Positions 16,228 to 23,723 of a DNA stretch of 33,124 nt are shown here, piece by piece. The notes under the pieces are model-generated. The model made no database searches. It was not told the DNA's origin and worked only from the letters and a program-made list of their open reading frames with translations. Source of the stretch: Mucilaginibacter sp. (lineage in GTDB: Bacteria > Bacteroidota > Bacteroidia > Sphingobacteriales > Sphingobacteriaceae); assembly GCA_028288125.1 (NCBI GenBank), contig JAQBOH010000154.1, positions 1-33,124 of the forward strand, written 5' to 3'. Both the position numbers and the translations under genes were made by a program. Position 1 is the stretch's first letter. Each line of letters starts with the position of its first letter.

Positions 16228-17964
16228 ATGGCAAAAAGTGTAGCAGACCAGCTGGTTGAAATGCTGGTTAACGCCGGCGTAAAACGGATTTACGCGGTAA
16301 CCGGGGATAGCTTAAATAAAGTGAACGACGCCGTGCGGCGCGAGGGCAGCATACAGTGGATCCATGTACGGCACGAGGAGGCGGGCGCTTATGCCGCCAG
16401 TGCCGAGGCACAGTTAAACGGATTTGCCTGCTGCGCCGGCAGCAGCGGCCCGGGCCATGTGCACCTGATTAACGGGCTGTACGACGCGCATAAATCCGGC
16501 GCGCCGGTTATCGCCATCGCATCCACCGTTCCCAGCTTTGAGTACGGCACCGAATATTTCCAGGAAACCAATACCATTAAACTTTTTGACGACTGCAGCC
16601 TGTACAACCAGCTTGCTACAACGGCCAAACAATTGCCGCGTATGCTGCAGGCCGCCATACAAGCTGCGCTAAACCGCAAAGGCGTAGCAGTGCTCGGTAT
16701 TCCCGGCGACCTGACCGGCATGGACGCTGAGGAAATTGAAACTTCCATGCAGGTTTTTCAGCCGGTTCCCGAAGTAAAGCCCTCTGCTGAAGATTTGCAG
16801 CAGCTGACCGGTTTGATAAACAAGCATCAGAAGATTACCATTTTCTGCGGCATCGGCGCCGCCGACGCGCACGATGAGGTGGTAGAGCTGGCGCAAAAGA
16901 TAAATGCGACGGTGGCTTATTCTTTCCGCGCAAAGATGGATATCCAGTATGATAATCCCAACGAAATTGGCATGACCGGCCTTTTAGGCTTACCGGCGGC
17001 TTATCATAGCATGCATGAGTCGGGCCTGCTTTTGCTGTTAGGAACCGATTTCCCTTATACGCCTTTTATGCCCATGGATTGTGAGATCGTGCAGATTGAC
17101 ATTAAGCCGGAACGCATTGGCCGGCGGGCAAAAATTAGCGTGGGGCTATGCGGATCGGTAAAAGACACCATCACTGCGTTGTTGCCGCTAATTGATAAAA
17201 AGAAGGACGACACCTTTTTAAAAGCCCAGCTAGCGGTTTACGAAGAGGTAAAAAAAAGAATGCTCACTTACGTGGAGGATACAGGCACTGAGGGGAATAT
17301 CCACCCCGAGTTTGTTGCGATGCAGATCGATCTGCTTGCCGCAGATAACGCGATATTTACGGTGGACACCGGGATGTCGTGCGTTTGGGGCTCGCGTTAT
17401 ATCAATGCTACCGGCAAGCGAAAAATGCTGGGCTTATTTAATCATGGGTCAATGGCCAATGCCATGCCGCAGGCTATCGGGGCGGCATTAGCCTGCCCTG
17501 GCCGGCAGGTGGTTGCCCTTTGCGGAGACGGCGGGTTGTCGATGCTTTTAGGCGATCTGGCTACGATCACCCAGTATAAACTGCCGGTGAAAGTGATTGT
17601 ATTTAACAACCGGTCTTTAGGCATGGTGAAACTGGAAATGGAAGTAGCCGGTATCCCCGACTGGCAAACAGATATGGTGGACCCCGATTTCGCAATCGTG
17701 GCGCAGGCTATGGGGATGAAAGGAGTTACTGTGCGCGATGCCGGCGATGTAAAACAAGCGCTGCAGGAGGCCTTTATGTTTAACGGCCCCGTCCTGGTTA
17801 ACGTAATGACCGACCCGAATGCACTGGCTATGCCGCCAAAAGTTGAGTTTGACCAGGTAAAGGGCATGGCTTTGTCCATGACGAAGATGATATTAAATGG
17901 CCACATGGACGAAGTGCTTGATACGGTAAAGGCGAACTATAAGCATTTGAAGGAGCTTATTTAG
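16228..17964 (+). CDS. poxB: Pyruvate oxidase / pyruvate:quinone oxidoreductase-like TPP enzyme
   Basis: The 578-residue protein resembles E. coli PoxB along its whole length (about 572 residues there). PoxB is an FAD- and thiamine-diphosphate-dependent enzyme that oxidises pyruvate to acetate and CO2 and passes electrons to membrane quinone. Visible matches are AGVKRIYAVTGDSLN, the catalytic RHEEAGAYAA with E50, AGSSGPGHVHLINGLYDAHKSGAPV, YFQET, the TPP/Mg motif GDGGLSM (433-439) ending in NN (460-461), and a PoxB-like end with MILNGHMDEVLDTVKANY. Acetolactate synthase-type enzymes share the fold but not the YFQET region. The ATG at 16228 lies 177 bases after ispG. The downstream spacer is a nested palindrome that may end transcription. 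Confidence 0.88.
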   Translation: MAKSVADQLVEMLVNAGVKRIYAVTGDSLNKVNDAVRREGSIQWIHVRHEEAGAYAASAEAQLNGFACCAGSSGPGHVHLINGLYDAHKSGAPVIAIASTVPSFEYGTEYFQETNTIKLFDDCSLYNQLATTAKQLPRMLQAAIQAALNRKGVAVLGIPGDLTGMDAEEIETSMQVFQPVPEVKPSAEDLQQLTGLINKHQKITIFCGIGAADAHDEVVELAQKINATVAYSFRAKMDIQYDNPNEIGMTGLLGLPAAYHSMHESGLLLLLGTDFPYTPFMPMDCEIVQIDIKPERIGRRAKISVGLCGSVKDTITALLPLIDKKKDDTFLKAQLAVYEEVKKRMLTYVEDTGTEGNIHPEFVAMQIDLLAADNAIFTVDTGMSCVWGSRYINATGKRKMLGLFNHGSMANAMPQAIGAALACPGRQVVALCGDGGLSMLLGDLATITQYKLPVKVIVFNNRSLGMVKLEMEVAGIPDWQTDMVDPDFAIVAQAMGMKGVTVRDAGDVKQALQEAFMFNGPVLVNVMTDPNALAMPPKVEFDQVKGMALSMTKMILNGHMDEVLDTVKANYKHLKELI

Positions 17965-18094
17965 ATGTGCAAACGAGTAGAAGTGCGGATTACAAATGCC
18001 AGGTGTCGCAGTTTTTGTCGCACTGTCGCACCGCGACACCTGCGCATAAGTTCTGCGTTATTATTTACATATCTGTAATCCGCATCTGCACATC
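17964..18094. repeat. Nested palindrome between convergent genes (possible bidirectional terminator)
   Basis: Three pairs of inverted repeats nest inside each other: GATGTGCA (17964-17971) with TGCACATC (18087-18094), TGCGGATTACA (17984-17994) with TGTAATCCGCA (18074-18084), and CAGGTGTCGC (18000-18009) with GCGACACCTG (18033-18042). The element fills the whole spacer between poxB and the ABC ATPase, which converge here. There is no clear T-run, so terminator function is inference. Confidence 0.8.
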
Positions 18095-18095
18095 G

Positions 18096-19100
18096 TTAAA
18101 ACTCCAGCCACCTGTGTATCCGCAAATTAACCTTATTGCCCTCACTGTATTTGCCAAATTTGTCATTCAGGACGCGTAAGATGAGGCCATTGTGCTCAAG
18201 CAGCAGGTCTTCATTATTGCCTTTGAATAAGATTTGCTTTATTTCCCAGTTGCGGCGTCCCCACGTTTTGGCGGTTTCAACCCATTCGGGATAGATCACT
18301 ACATGATCCGTTTTAGATTTTATACCGCAAATTTTGGCCTCGTGGTGGGTTATTACGTTACAATTGGTGAGCAACCGTGCGGTGTATAAGTTGCCCGGGG
18401 TATGATATATCGTCTTTGGTTCGCCGGATTCTATTATCTCCCCCTCTTTTAATACCAATAATTCATCAGCCATGGAAAGCACTTCGGCAGGATCGTGAGA
18501 AACAATGATCACAGTTAAGCCTGTTTCCTTTACGATTTGCCTGATATCCTGCTGCAGCCCCTCGCGGAAGGAAGTATCCACCTGGTTAAAAGGTTCATCC
18601 AGCAAAAGTATTTCCGGGTTGGTGATCAGCGCCCGGGCGATCGCCACCCGTTGTTTTTCGCCGCCGCTCAGCTTTGCCACTTGTTTATCTGCCAGGTGGG
18701 TCATTTTTAGCTGGGCTAAAATGTGATTGGTTTTTTCTTCTTTTGCCTTTAGGTTGGTATGTGGCAGCATGGTTGCCACGTTATCCCAAACCTTGGCGAA
18801 GTTGTTCAGGTCGCCGGTATTTTGCGTAACCATCTTCATGGCATCATGGCCGGGAATCAATTTCTCTTCCGGGCCCCAAATCCGTGTACCCCTGAAAGTC
18901 ACCTCGCCGCTATCAGGTGATAGCAAACCATACAGCAGCTGTAATAAGGTGCTTTTCCCGCTGCCGCTTTCGCCAATTATAGCGGTGATCCGCCCCGGGC
19001 TGATTGTTAAACTCGTTTCTTTTATTCCCGAAAATTGTGTGCCGGGATATATCTTGCTTACCGAAGTTGCCTGCAAAAAAGGTGCTGCCATGGCTGGCAA
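18096..19100 (-). CDS. ABC transporter ATP-binding protein
   Basis: The 334-residue cytoplasmic ATPase has all nucleotide-binding motifs: Walker A GESGSGKST (43-51), Q-loop Q93, signature LSGGE (144-148), Walker B ILLLDEP with E169, and switch histidine H202. The C-terminal part (about 240-334) resembles a TOBE-like regulatory domain as in the iron, spermidine or sulfate importer class (FbpC/PotA/CysA-like). No permease or binding protein is adjacent, so the partner and substrate are unknown. A start at M4 (19091) is equally possible. The spacer on its upstream side contains GGTTGTAAGG repeats. Confidence 0.88.
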   Translation of the reverse strand: MPAMAAPFLQATSVSKIYPGTQFSGIKETSLTISPGRITAIIGESGSGKSTLLQLLYGLLSPDSGEVTFRGTRIWGPEEKLIPGHDAMKMVTQNTGDLNNFAKVWDNVATMLPHTNLKAKEEKTNHILAQLKMTHLADKQVAKLSGGEKQRVAIARALITNPEILLLDEPFNQVDTSFREGLQQDIRQIVKETGLTVIIVSHDPAEVLSMADELLVLKEGEIIESGEPKTIYHTPGNLYTARLLTNCNVITHHEAKICGIKSKTDHVVIYPEWVETAKTWGRRNWEIKQILFKGNNEDLLLEHNGLILRVLNDKFGKYSEGNKVNLRIHRWLEF

Positions 19101-19115
19101 AGATACGGTGTAAGA

Positions 19116-19151
19116 TGGTTGTAAGGTTGGAATGTTGAAAGGTTGTAAGGT
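19116..19151. repeat. Iterated GGTTGTAAGGTT phrases
   Basis: GGTTGTAAGGTT occurs twice, separated by GGAATGTTGAAA, in the spacer upstream of the ABC ATPase gene. It looks like a small intergenic direct repeat. No function can be assigned. Confidence 0.55.
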
Positions 19152-19277
19152 TATTTATTAAAGAAGTTGTGTATAGCAGGCTTACTTCCGGTTATCCGTA
19201 TAGGTATAGAAATTGAAGTAATGAATCAACGTAAGTAAAAATCATTTAGCGGATAAAGCAAGTTGAAGTTGAATTGG

Positions 19278-19310
19278 TTGCATAGATCGAAAATAAATTT
19301 GTTATTTTTG
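19278..19310 (+). promoter_or_regulatory. Candidate promoter of the UPF0175/DUF3368 module
   Basis: A TTG at 19278-19280 is followed after 22 bases by TATTTTTG (19303-19310), which fits the Bacteroidota -33/-7 layout. The -7 box ends 3 bases before the antitoxin ATG at 19314, suggesting a leaderless start. Confidence 0.45.
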
Positions 19311-19313
19311 GGT

Positions 19314-19541
19314 ATGAAAGTGATCACTGTAAATATACCGGACTCGGCTAATGTCGACGCTAAAGAAGCGGCGATGATTTTGGCGGCTGGTTTATATGAA
19401 AAAGGAAAACTTTCTTTGGGGCAGGCAGCAGAAGTTGCGGGCCTTACGAAACGGACTTTTGCCGAGTTACTGGGAGGCTATGGGGTTTCAATCTTCAACT
19501 ATCCTCCAACCGATCTTATCAAAGACGTGAAAAATGCCTGA
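19314..19541 (+). CDS. UPF0175 family antitoxin
   Basis: The 75-residue protein has the UPF0175 pattern: a beta-strand start (MKVITVNIPD), helical EAAMILAAGLYEKGKLSLGQAAEVAGLTKRTFAELLGGYGVSIFNY, and a short tail. The GKLSLGQAAEVAGLTKRTF part is a helix-turn-helix, so it probably binds its own promoter. UPF0175 proteins are typically paired with DUF3368 PIN toxins, and one overlaps its 3' end by 8 bases here. The frame is open upstream to 19263, but those 17 codons lie over the predicted promoter, so ATG 19314 is chosen. Confidence 0.88.
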   Translation: MKVITVNIPDSANVDAKEAAMILAAGLYEKGKLSLGQAAEVAGLTKRTFAELLGGYGVSIFNYPPTDLIKDVKNA

Positions 19542-19989
19542 TGTCGTAATCGCTGATACCAGTTGCTTTATAATTCTTTCAAATATTAATGAATTGAACC
19601 TTTTAAAGGAGGTTTATGGGAAAATTATTACAACTCCCGATATTGTAAAAGAATTTGGAGGCAATTTACCCGATTGGGTGACTATCAAACAACCCGCCGA
19701 CTTGCAAAAACAGCAAATTCTGGAATTACAAATTGATAGAGGCGAGGCAAGCGCAATTGCTTTGGCTTTAGAACTGGACGGAAGTCTGCTTATAGTTGAT
19801 GATTTGGAAGCCAGAACATTGGCCGAAAATTTAGGCATTTCAATAACCGGCACACTTGGCGTAATAATTAAGGCGAAATTAAATAGCCTTATACCATCAA
19901 TAAAACCTTTCATTGCAAAAATAAGAAAGACCAATTTTAGGATTTCAACGACATTAGAGCAACTGGCGCTTAGTCAGGCTGGAGAATAA
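19534..19989 (+). CDS. DUF3368 PIN-domain toxin (probable ribonuclease)
   Basis: The 151-residue protein is a PIN-fold nuclease of the DUF3368 group. The acidic residues expected to hold metal are present: D8 (IADTS), E40 (DIVKEF), E71 (GEASAIALA) and D89/D90 (LIVDDLEAR). It is therefore predicted to be catalytically intact and to cut RNA unless held by the upstream UPF0175 antitoxin. The ATG lies inside the end of the antitoxin gene (8-base overlap), implying translational coupling. The amidohydrolase gene starts only 4 bases after its stop and may be read through from the same promoter. The target RNA is not known. Confidence 0.87.
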   Translation: MPDVVIADTSCFIILSNINELNLLKEVYGKIITTPDIVKEFGGNLPDWVTIKQPADLQKQQILELQIDRGEASAIALALELDGSLLIVDDLEARTLAENLGISITGTLGVIIKAKLNSLIPSIKPFIAKIRKTNFRISTTLEQLALSQAGE

Positions 19990-19993
19990 ATTT

Positions 19994-21259
19994 ATGAAAA
20001 ATCTATTTTGTTTCATTTTCATTTTGTCATCCTGCATTACGTTCGCGCAGCCACATGCAGACGATAGCTACATCCTGCTCAAACCCGACCGCCTTTTTGA
20101 TGGTGTACAAATGCATACCGGCTGGTGGGTATTGGTAAAAGGCAATCATATTGAAGCGGCTGGTGAACCCGGAAGCATATCTGCACCCGCCTCGGCTAAA
20201 ATAATTGATTTAAAAGGGATGACTTTAATGCCCGGCCTGATTGAAGGCCACTCGCACCTTTTTTTGCATCCATATAACGAAACCAGCTGGAACGATCAGG
20301 TGCTGACCGAAAGCCGCGCCGAGCGCACCGCCCGCGCCGTTGTTCACGCAAAGGAAACGCTGATGGCAGGTTTTACAACAGTCCGCGATTTGGGTACCGA
20401 AGGCGCTGCATATGATGATGTGGGATTGAAAAAAACAATTGAGAAGGGTATCATTCCAGGTCCGCGGATGCTGGTGGCAACCCGCGCTATCATAGCTACA
20501 GGGAGCTACGGCCCAAGGAGTGAAGTTGCCGAAACTGTTTTGCCGCAGGGCGCGGAAGAAACTGATGGATTAGATGGCATTAGCCACACCGTCCGCTCAC
20601 AAATAGGGCATGGTGCAGATGTCGTCAAAATTTATGTGGATTACCGCTGGGGATTGGATAATGCTGCCGCGCCCACTTTTACTGAGGAAGAGATAAAGAC
20701 GGCCGTACAGGTTGCCAAAAGCAGCGGACGAACAGTTGCCGTACATTCGGGTACGGAAGAGGGGATGCGCAGGGCTATTGCAGCAGGGGTAACCACTATC
20801 GAACACGGCGATGGCGGCACGCCGGAATTATTTAAGTTAATGAAGGAAAAAGGCATCGCTTTATGCCCTACTATTGCCGCAACCGAAGCCATTTCAACCT
20901 ATCGCGGATGGAAAAAGAGCGTTGATGCTGATCCTGCAGGTGTAAAACGCAAGCATTATATTTTTACCGAAGCTCTGAAAGCCGGTGTTACGATTTGTAT
21001 GGGCGGCGATGTGGGCGTATTTCCCCACGGCGACAATGCCCGCGAAATGGTGCTGATGGCTGAATATGGTATGAAACCTATTGACGTTTTGCGCTCTGCT
21101 ACTTCGGTTAATGCCGCGGTTTTTGGGTTGCATGATTTAGGAAACATCAAAGCCGGTTACCTGGCCGATTTGATTGCGGTGAATGGCAATCCCACCGATG
21201 ATATAAAGGCCGTAAAAAATGTGGGTATGGTGATGAAGGATGGGGTGATCTATAAGTAA
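19994..21259 (+). CDS. Exported amidohydrolase (imidazolonepropionase/prolidase-like)
   Basis: The 421-residue protein has a signal peptide ending near TFAQ, then a metal-dependent amidohydrolase domain. The first metal motif is GLIEGHSHLFLHP (HxH), followed by the TTVRDLGTEG strand, AVHSGTEEGMRRAIAAGVTTIEHGDGG with two more histidines, and the terminal GGDVGVFPHGDNAREM with the metal aspartate. The composite beta domain closes with GYLADLIAVNGNPTDDI. Secreted relatives cleave Xaa-Pro or Xaa-Arg dipeptides or cyclic amides, so a peptidase role is possible but not decided by sequence. It directly follows the toxin gene with a 4-base gap, which may be coincidental clustering. Confidence 0.88.
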   Translation: MKNLFCFIFILSSCITFAQPHADDSYILLKPDRLFDGVQMHTGWWVLVKGNHIEAAGEPGSISAPASAKIIDLKGMTLMPGLIEGHSHLFLHPYNETSWNDQVLTESRAERTARAVVHAKETLMAGFTTVRDLGTEGAAYDDVGLKKTIEKGIIPGPRMLVATRAIIATGSYGPRSEVAETVLPQGAEETDGLDGISHTVRSQIGHGADVVKIYVDYRWGLDNAAAPTFTEEEIKTAVQVAKSSGRTVAVHSGTEEGMRRAIAAGVTTIEHGDGGTPELFKLMKEKGIALCPTIAATEAISTYRGWKKSVDADPAGVKRKHYIFTEALKAGVTICMGGDVGVFPHGDNAREMVLMAEYGMKPIDVLRSATSVNAAVFGLHDLGNIKAGYLADLIAVNGNPTDDIKAVKNVGMVMKDGVIYK

Positions 21260-21344
21260 TATAATTTTAAGATTAGTCTAAAATAAAGCGGGGGATGTTA
21301 GATGAAAAGGCAATATTGAATACCTAATTTTCCTATATTTATAC

Positions 21345-21518
21345 ATGCAAATAAATATTGAAATTAACGATAGTTTGATGGCTAAGGCACAAAAACTTAG
21401 TAATATCAAAGATAAAGGCGTTTTGATTGAAAAGGCTTTGCAGCTATTAGTCGCAATTGAGAATCAAAAAGGGCTAAAAAATTTATGGGGAAAAATAGAA
21501 TTAGATGAAGGTAATTGA
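21345..21518 (+). CDS. Orphan VapB-like antitoxin (57 aa)
   Basis: This short frame encodes 57 residues: MQINIEINDSLMAKAQKLS, then KGVLIEKALQLLVAIE, and a C-terminal KNLWGKIELDEGN. The pattern of a beta strand, two helices and an LxGKI tail is that of the VapB antitoxin family (ribbon-helix-helix type DNA binding, tail wrapping the toxin). A VapC gene normally begins at an ATG overlapping the antitoxin stop. Here an ATG AAG GTA ATT (MKVI, a common VapC start) is present at 21505, but the frame leads only into the opposite-strand hemJ-like gene. The toxin therefore seems lost. Too short for many gene callers. Confidence 0.75.
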   Translation: MQINIEINDSLMAKAQKLSNIKDKGVLIEKALQLLVAIENQKGLKNLWGKIELDEGN

Positions 21519-21522
21519 ATAT

Positions 21523-22056
21523 TCATTTCTTCATCCTATAATACTTATAAATCTTCACAGCACACATAATAATCACCGAAAAAGCGATTATACCGATAAC
21601 GCCAAATATCCAGCTAATAGCGTTTTTTAATACGGCCAGGAAAACGATCGCGAATAAAAATATTGTGGCAACTTCATTCCAGATACGAAGCTGGGTTGAC
21701 GTCCAGGTATAAATACCACTGGCCATTTGCTTCATCTTGTTTTGGCAGATAAAGTGGTAAACCAGTAAGCCCACAACAAACCCGAGTTTAATTTGCATCC
21801 ATGGCTGGCTTAGCCAGGCGGGGGCCAATACCAGCATGGTAATACCCGCCGCCACAACCAATACCATGGAAGGAACGGTGATGATGTACCATAACTTGCG
21901 CTCCATGATCTCAAACTGATCGGACAATATTTTACGGTCGGGTTCGGGTTTTTGCTGCGCTTCGGTGTGGTAGATAAATAAGCGCACCATGTAAAACAGC
22001 CCCGCCATCCAGCAGACTACAAATATAATATGTATGGCAAGAATGTATGGGTACAC
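21523..22056 (-). CDS. hemJ: HemJ-like (CopD-fold) protoporphyrinogen IX oxidase
   Basis: The protein has four predicted membrane helices or more and the family start YPYILAIHIIFVVCWMAGLFYMVRLFIYH, with a conserved histidine at 9 and lysine at 90 (WMQIKLG). HemJ oxidises protoporphyrinogen IX to protoporphyrin IX, the step before ferrochelatase. The location next to hemE and downstream of hemL/B/CD/A/H strongly supports HemJ over a copper-resistance CopD-type role. I prefer the GTG start at 22056 (177 residues): the longer TTG start at 22095 adds 13 residues encoded by repeat DNA and not typical of HemJ. It ends 4 bases from the VapB-like gene on the other strand. Confidence 0.82.
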   Translation of the reverse strand: MYPYILAIHIIFVVCWMAGLFYMVRLFIYHTEAQQKPEPDRKILSDQFEIMERKLWYIITVPSMVLVVAAGITMLVLAPAWLSQPWMQIKLGFVVGLLVYHFICQNKMKQMASGIYTWTSTQLRIWNEVATIFLFAIVFLAVLKNAISWIFGVIGIIAFSVIIMCAVKIYKYYRMKK

Positions 22057-22082
22057 TAATTTTCTTTGATTATATCGAATTT

Positions 22083-22130
22083 CACGAATTGCCAATTAGT
22101 GTAAATTAGTGCCAATTCGCGTAATTCGTG
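22083..22130. repeat. Inverted CACGAATT/AATTCGTG repeat with AATTAGTG copies
   Basis: CACGAATT (22083-22090) and AATTCGTG (22123-22130) are inverted repeats. Between them AATTAGTG occurs twice (22094-22101, 22104-22111). It fills the spacer between hemE and hemJ and reaches the frame upstream of the hemJ GTG, giving a false TTG start. Confidence 0.7.
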
Positions 22131-22134
22131 TCTT

Positions 22135-23160
22135 TTAATTTCTGTATTCTTTTATGATATTCACCGCATACTTCACATTATCGAACGGTATATCCGGCAT
22201 AATGCCGTGACCTAAGTTAAATATAAATCCGCTTTCGCCTTTCATGCGGTCGAACAAGCGGTAGATCCTTTCTTTGATCACCTTTTTATCGGCATACAAA
22301 ATATGCGGGTCCAGGTTACCCTGTACGGCTATGCCGGCCGGCAACCGCTTTTTGATATCCAATAGATCAACGTTCCAATCAATAGAGATCACGTCCGGTT
22401 TGACTTCCGCCATTAACGGCGCAAAAACAGAGCTTCCTTTGCAAAACGAAATGACGGGGATATCTTTCCTGTTCAGCTTGCTGATGATCTCGCTAATGTA
22501 CCGGTGAGAAAACTCTTTGTAATCGTCCCAAGCCAAAGCCTGCGCCCAGCTGTCGAATATTTGCACGGCATTTACCCCGGCGGCAATCTGCAGGTTTAAA
22601 TAATCAGCCGTTACAGTCGCTATTTTTGATAAAAGCTGGTGAGCCAGTTCAGGCTCGTTGTGCAGCAGCAATTTGGTTAGTTTAAAGTCTTTTGACGAAC
22701 CGCCCTCAACCAGGTAGCTCATCACTGTAAACGGCGCGCCGGCAAAGCCGATCAACGGAATACTGCCATTTAATCTTTGCTGAACAACCTTAATTGCATC
22801 GGCTACATACTGTAATTTGTGTACAACCTGTGTATCCAGTTTATCCACATCCGCTTTGGTGCGAACAGGATTTGCAAACTTAGGGCCTACACCCTGGGTA
22901 AAGCTCAAATCGCCACCCATGGCTTCGGCTGTAACCAATATGTCGGAGAACAGGATAGCGGCGTCAATGCCCAATAAATCAACCGGCAGCATGGTAACAT
23001 CAGCAGCCAGTTCGGGTGTTTTGCACATTTCCAGGAAAGAATATTTGTTCTTGATATCCCAATATTCCTTCATGAACCTGCCCGCCTGGCGCATCATCCA
23101 TACCGGAGGACGTTCTGTTTTTTCTGAAAAGGCTGCTTTAATTAATAACGAATCTCTCAT
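22135..23160 (-). CDS. hemE: Uroporphyrinogen decarboxylase
   Basis: HemE removes four carboxyl groups from uroporphyrinogen III to give coproporphyrinogen III in the cytoplasm. The 341-residue protein has the family signatures PPVWMMRQAGRFMKEYW (R24 and R28 bind substrate carboxylates), the central aspartate D73 in LFSDILVTAEAMG, GFAGAPFTVMSYLVEGGSS, and the C-terminal NLGHGIMPDIP. Length is normal. It follows the TPR gene in the same direction after 35 bases, and those bases are part of a palindrome. Its product needs an oxygen-dependent or radical-SAM coproporphyrinogen oxidase, which is not in the window. Confidence 0.97.
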   Translation of the reverse strand: MRDSLLIKAAFSEKTERPPVWMMRQAGRFMKEYWDIKNKYSFLEMCKTPELAADVTMLPVDLLGIDAAILFSDILVTAEAMGGDLSFTQGVGPKFANPVRTKADVDKLDTQVVHKLQYVADAIKVVQQRLNGSIPLIGFAGAPFTVMSYLVEGGSSKDFKLTKLLLHNEPELAHQLLSKIATVTADYLNLQIAAGVNAVQIFDSWAQALAWDDYKEFSHRYISEIISKLNRKDIPVISFCKGSSVFAPLMAEVKPDVISIDWNVDLLDIKKRLPAGIAVQGNLDPHILYADKKVIKERIYRLFDRMKGESGFIFNLGHGIMPDIPFDNVKYAVNIIKEYRN

Positions 23161-23170
23161 AATATAATTC

Positions 23171-23200
23171 CGTAGAGACGTAATGCATTGCGTCTCTACG
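23171..23200. repeat. Perfect 10-bp palindrome at the 3' end of the TPR gene
   Basis: CGTAGAGACG (23171-23180) and CGTCTCTACG (23191-23200) are perfect inverted repeats around an AATGCATT core. The stop codon of the TPR gene (23196-23198) is inside the right arm. It resembles the widely scattered GTAGAGACG palindromes. It could form a hairpin before hemE. Confidence 0.8.
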
Positions 23201-23723
23201 TCGTGTGTTTTTTTAATTCCAGGTGAAGGCGATCGATCACATCCTTCATTTTGGCATTTATATTATCATGGTGTTTTTCTGCAAGCTCCAAATAGGCGCC
23301 TGCCTTATCGAATTTTCCCTGCCTGATGCTTATGTTAGCCACATGCACCAGTGCTGCCACGTGATCGTTAACTGATCGCAGCGGATATTGGGCCGCTATT
23401 TCATAATGTTTTTCGGCGTCTTCAAAATCCTGGTTTTGTAGGCAAACACCGCCCATTAAAAATTCATAGTAACCCCTGCGATTCTTGCCGAGCCATTCCG
23501 GCTTGAATATTTCCTGTAAAGTTTGTTCTGCCTTATCATATTCTTTATGATGAAAATAACGAGCCGCCACCACCAGGGTACCCTGCCTGAAATAATCCCA
23601 TCCCAGCAAAATGATCAGCATCAGGGCCACCGCCGCCAGTTCATATAAACGCAAATCGGCCAATATGATCAGCGACAGCAAAAATAAAACACCAATGAAT
23701 AAGCGTGTCCGGTTGGTAAACAT
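23196..23723 (-). CDS. Small membrane-anchored TPR protein
   Basis: The 175-residue protein has two closely spaced hydrophobic segments (about 8-24 and 27-43), then a cytoplasmic or periplasmic helical region of about 130 residues. That region has TPR-like repeats: ARYFHHKEYDKAEQTLQEI, MGGVCLQNQDFEDAEKHYEIAA and VANISIRQGKFDKAGAYLELAE. Its ATG overlaps the stop of the response regulator gene (TAATG, 1 base), so the two are translationally coupled. Its likely role is protein-protein contact, perhaps with the neighbouring kinase; that is inference. The last residues (HTT, stop) are encoded by a palindromic repeat, so the native C-terminus may have been altered. Confidence 0.8.
   Translation of the reverse strand: MFTNRTRLFIGVLFLLSLIILADLRLYELAAVALMLIILLGWDYFRQGTLVVAARYFHHKEYDKAEQTLQEIFKPEWLGKNRRGYYEFLMGGVCLQNQDFEDAEKHYEIAAQYPLRSVNDHVAALVHVANISIRQGKFDKAGAYLELAEKHHDNINAKMKDVIDRLHLELKKHTT

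Noticed and set aside
17967..18179. Open frame of 70 codons on the plus strand after poxB
   Set aside because: It lies over the nested palindrome and the 3' end of the ABC ATPase gene and resembles no protein.
22057..22095. TTG start for the HemJ-like protein
   Set aside because: The 13 extra residues come from AATTAGTG/CACGAATT repeat DNA, while the GTG at 22056 gives the family-typical start.
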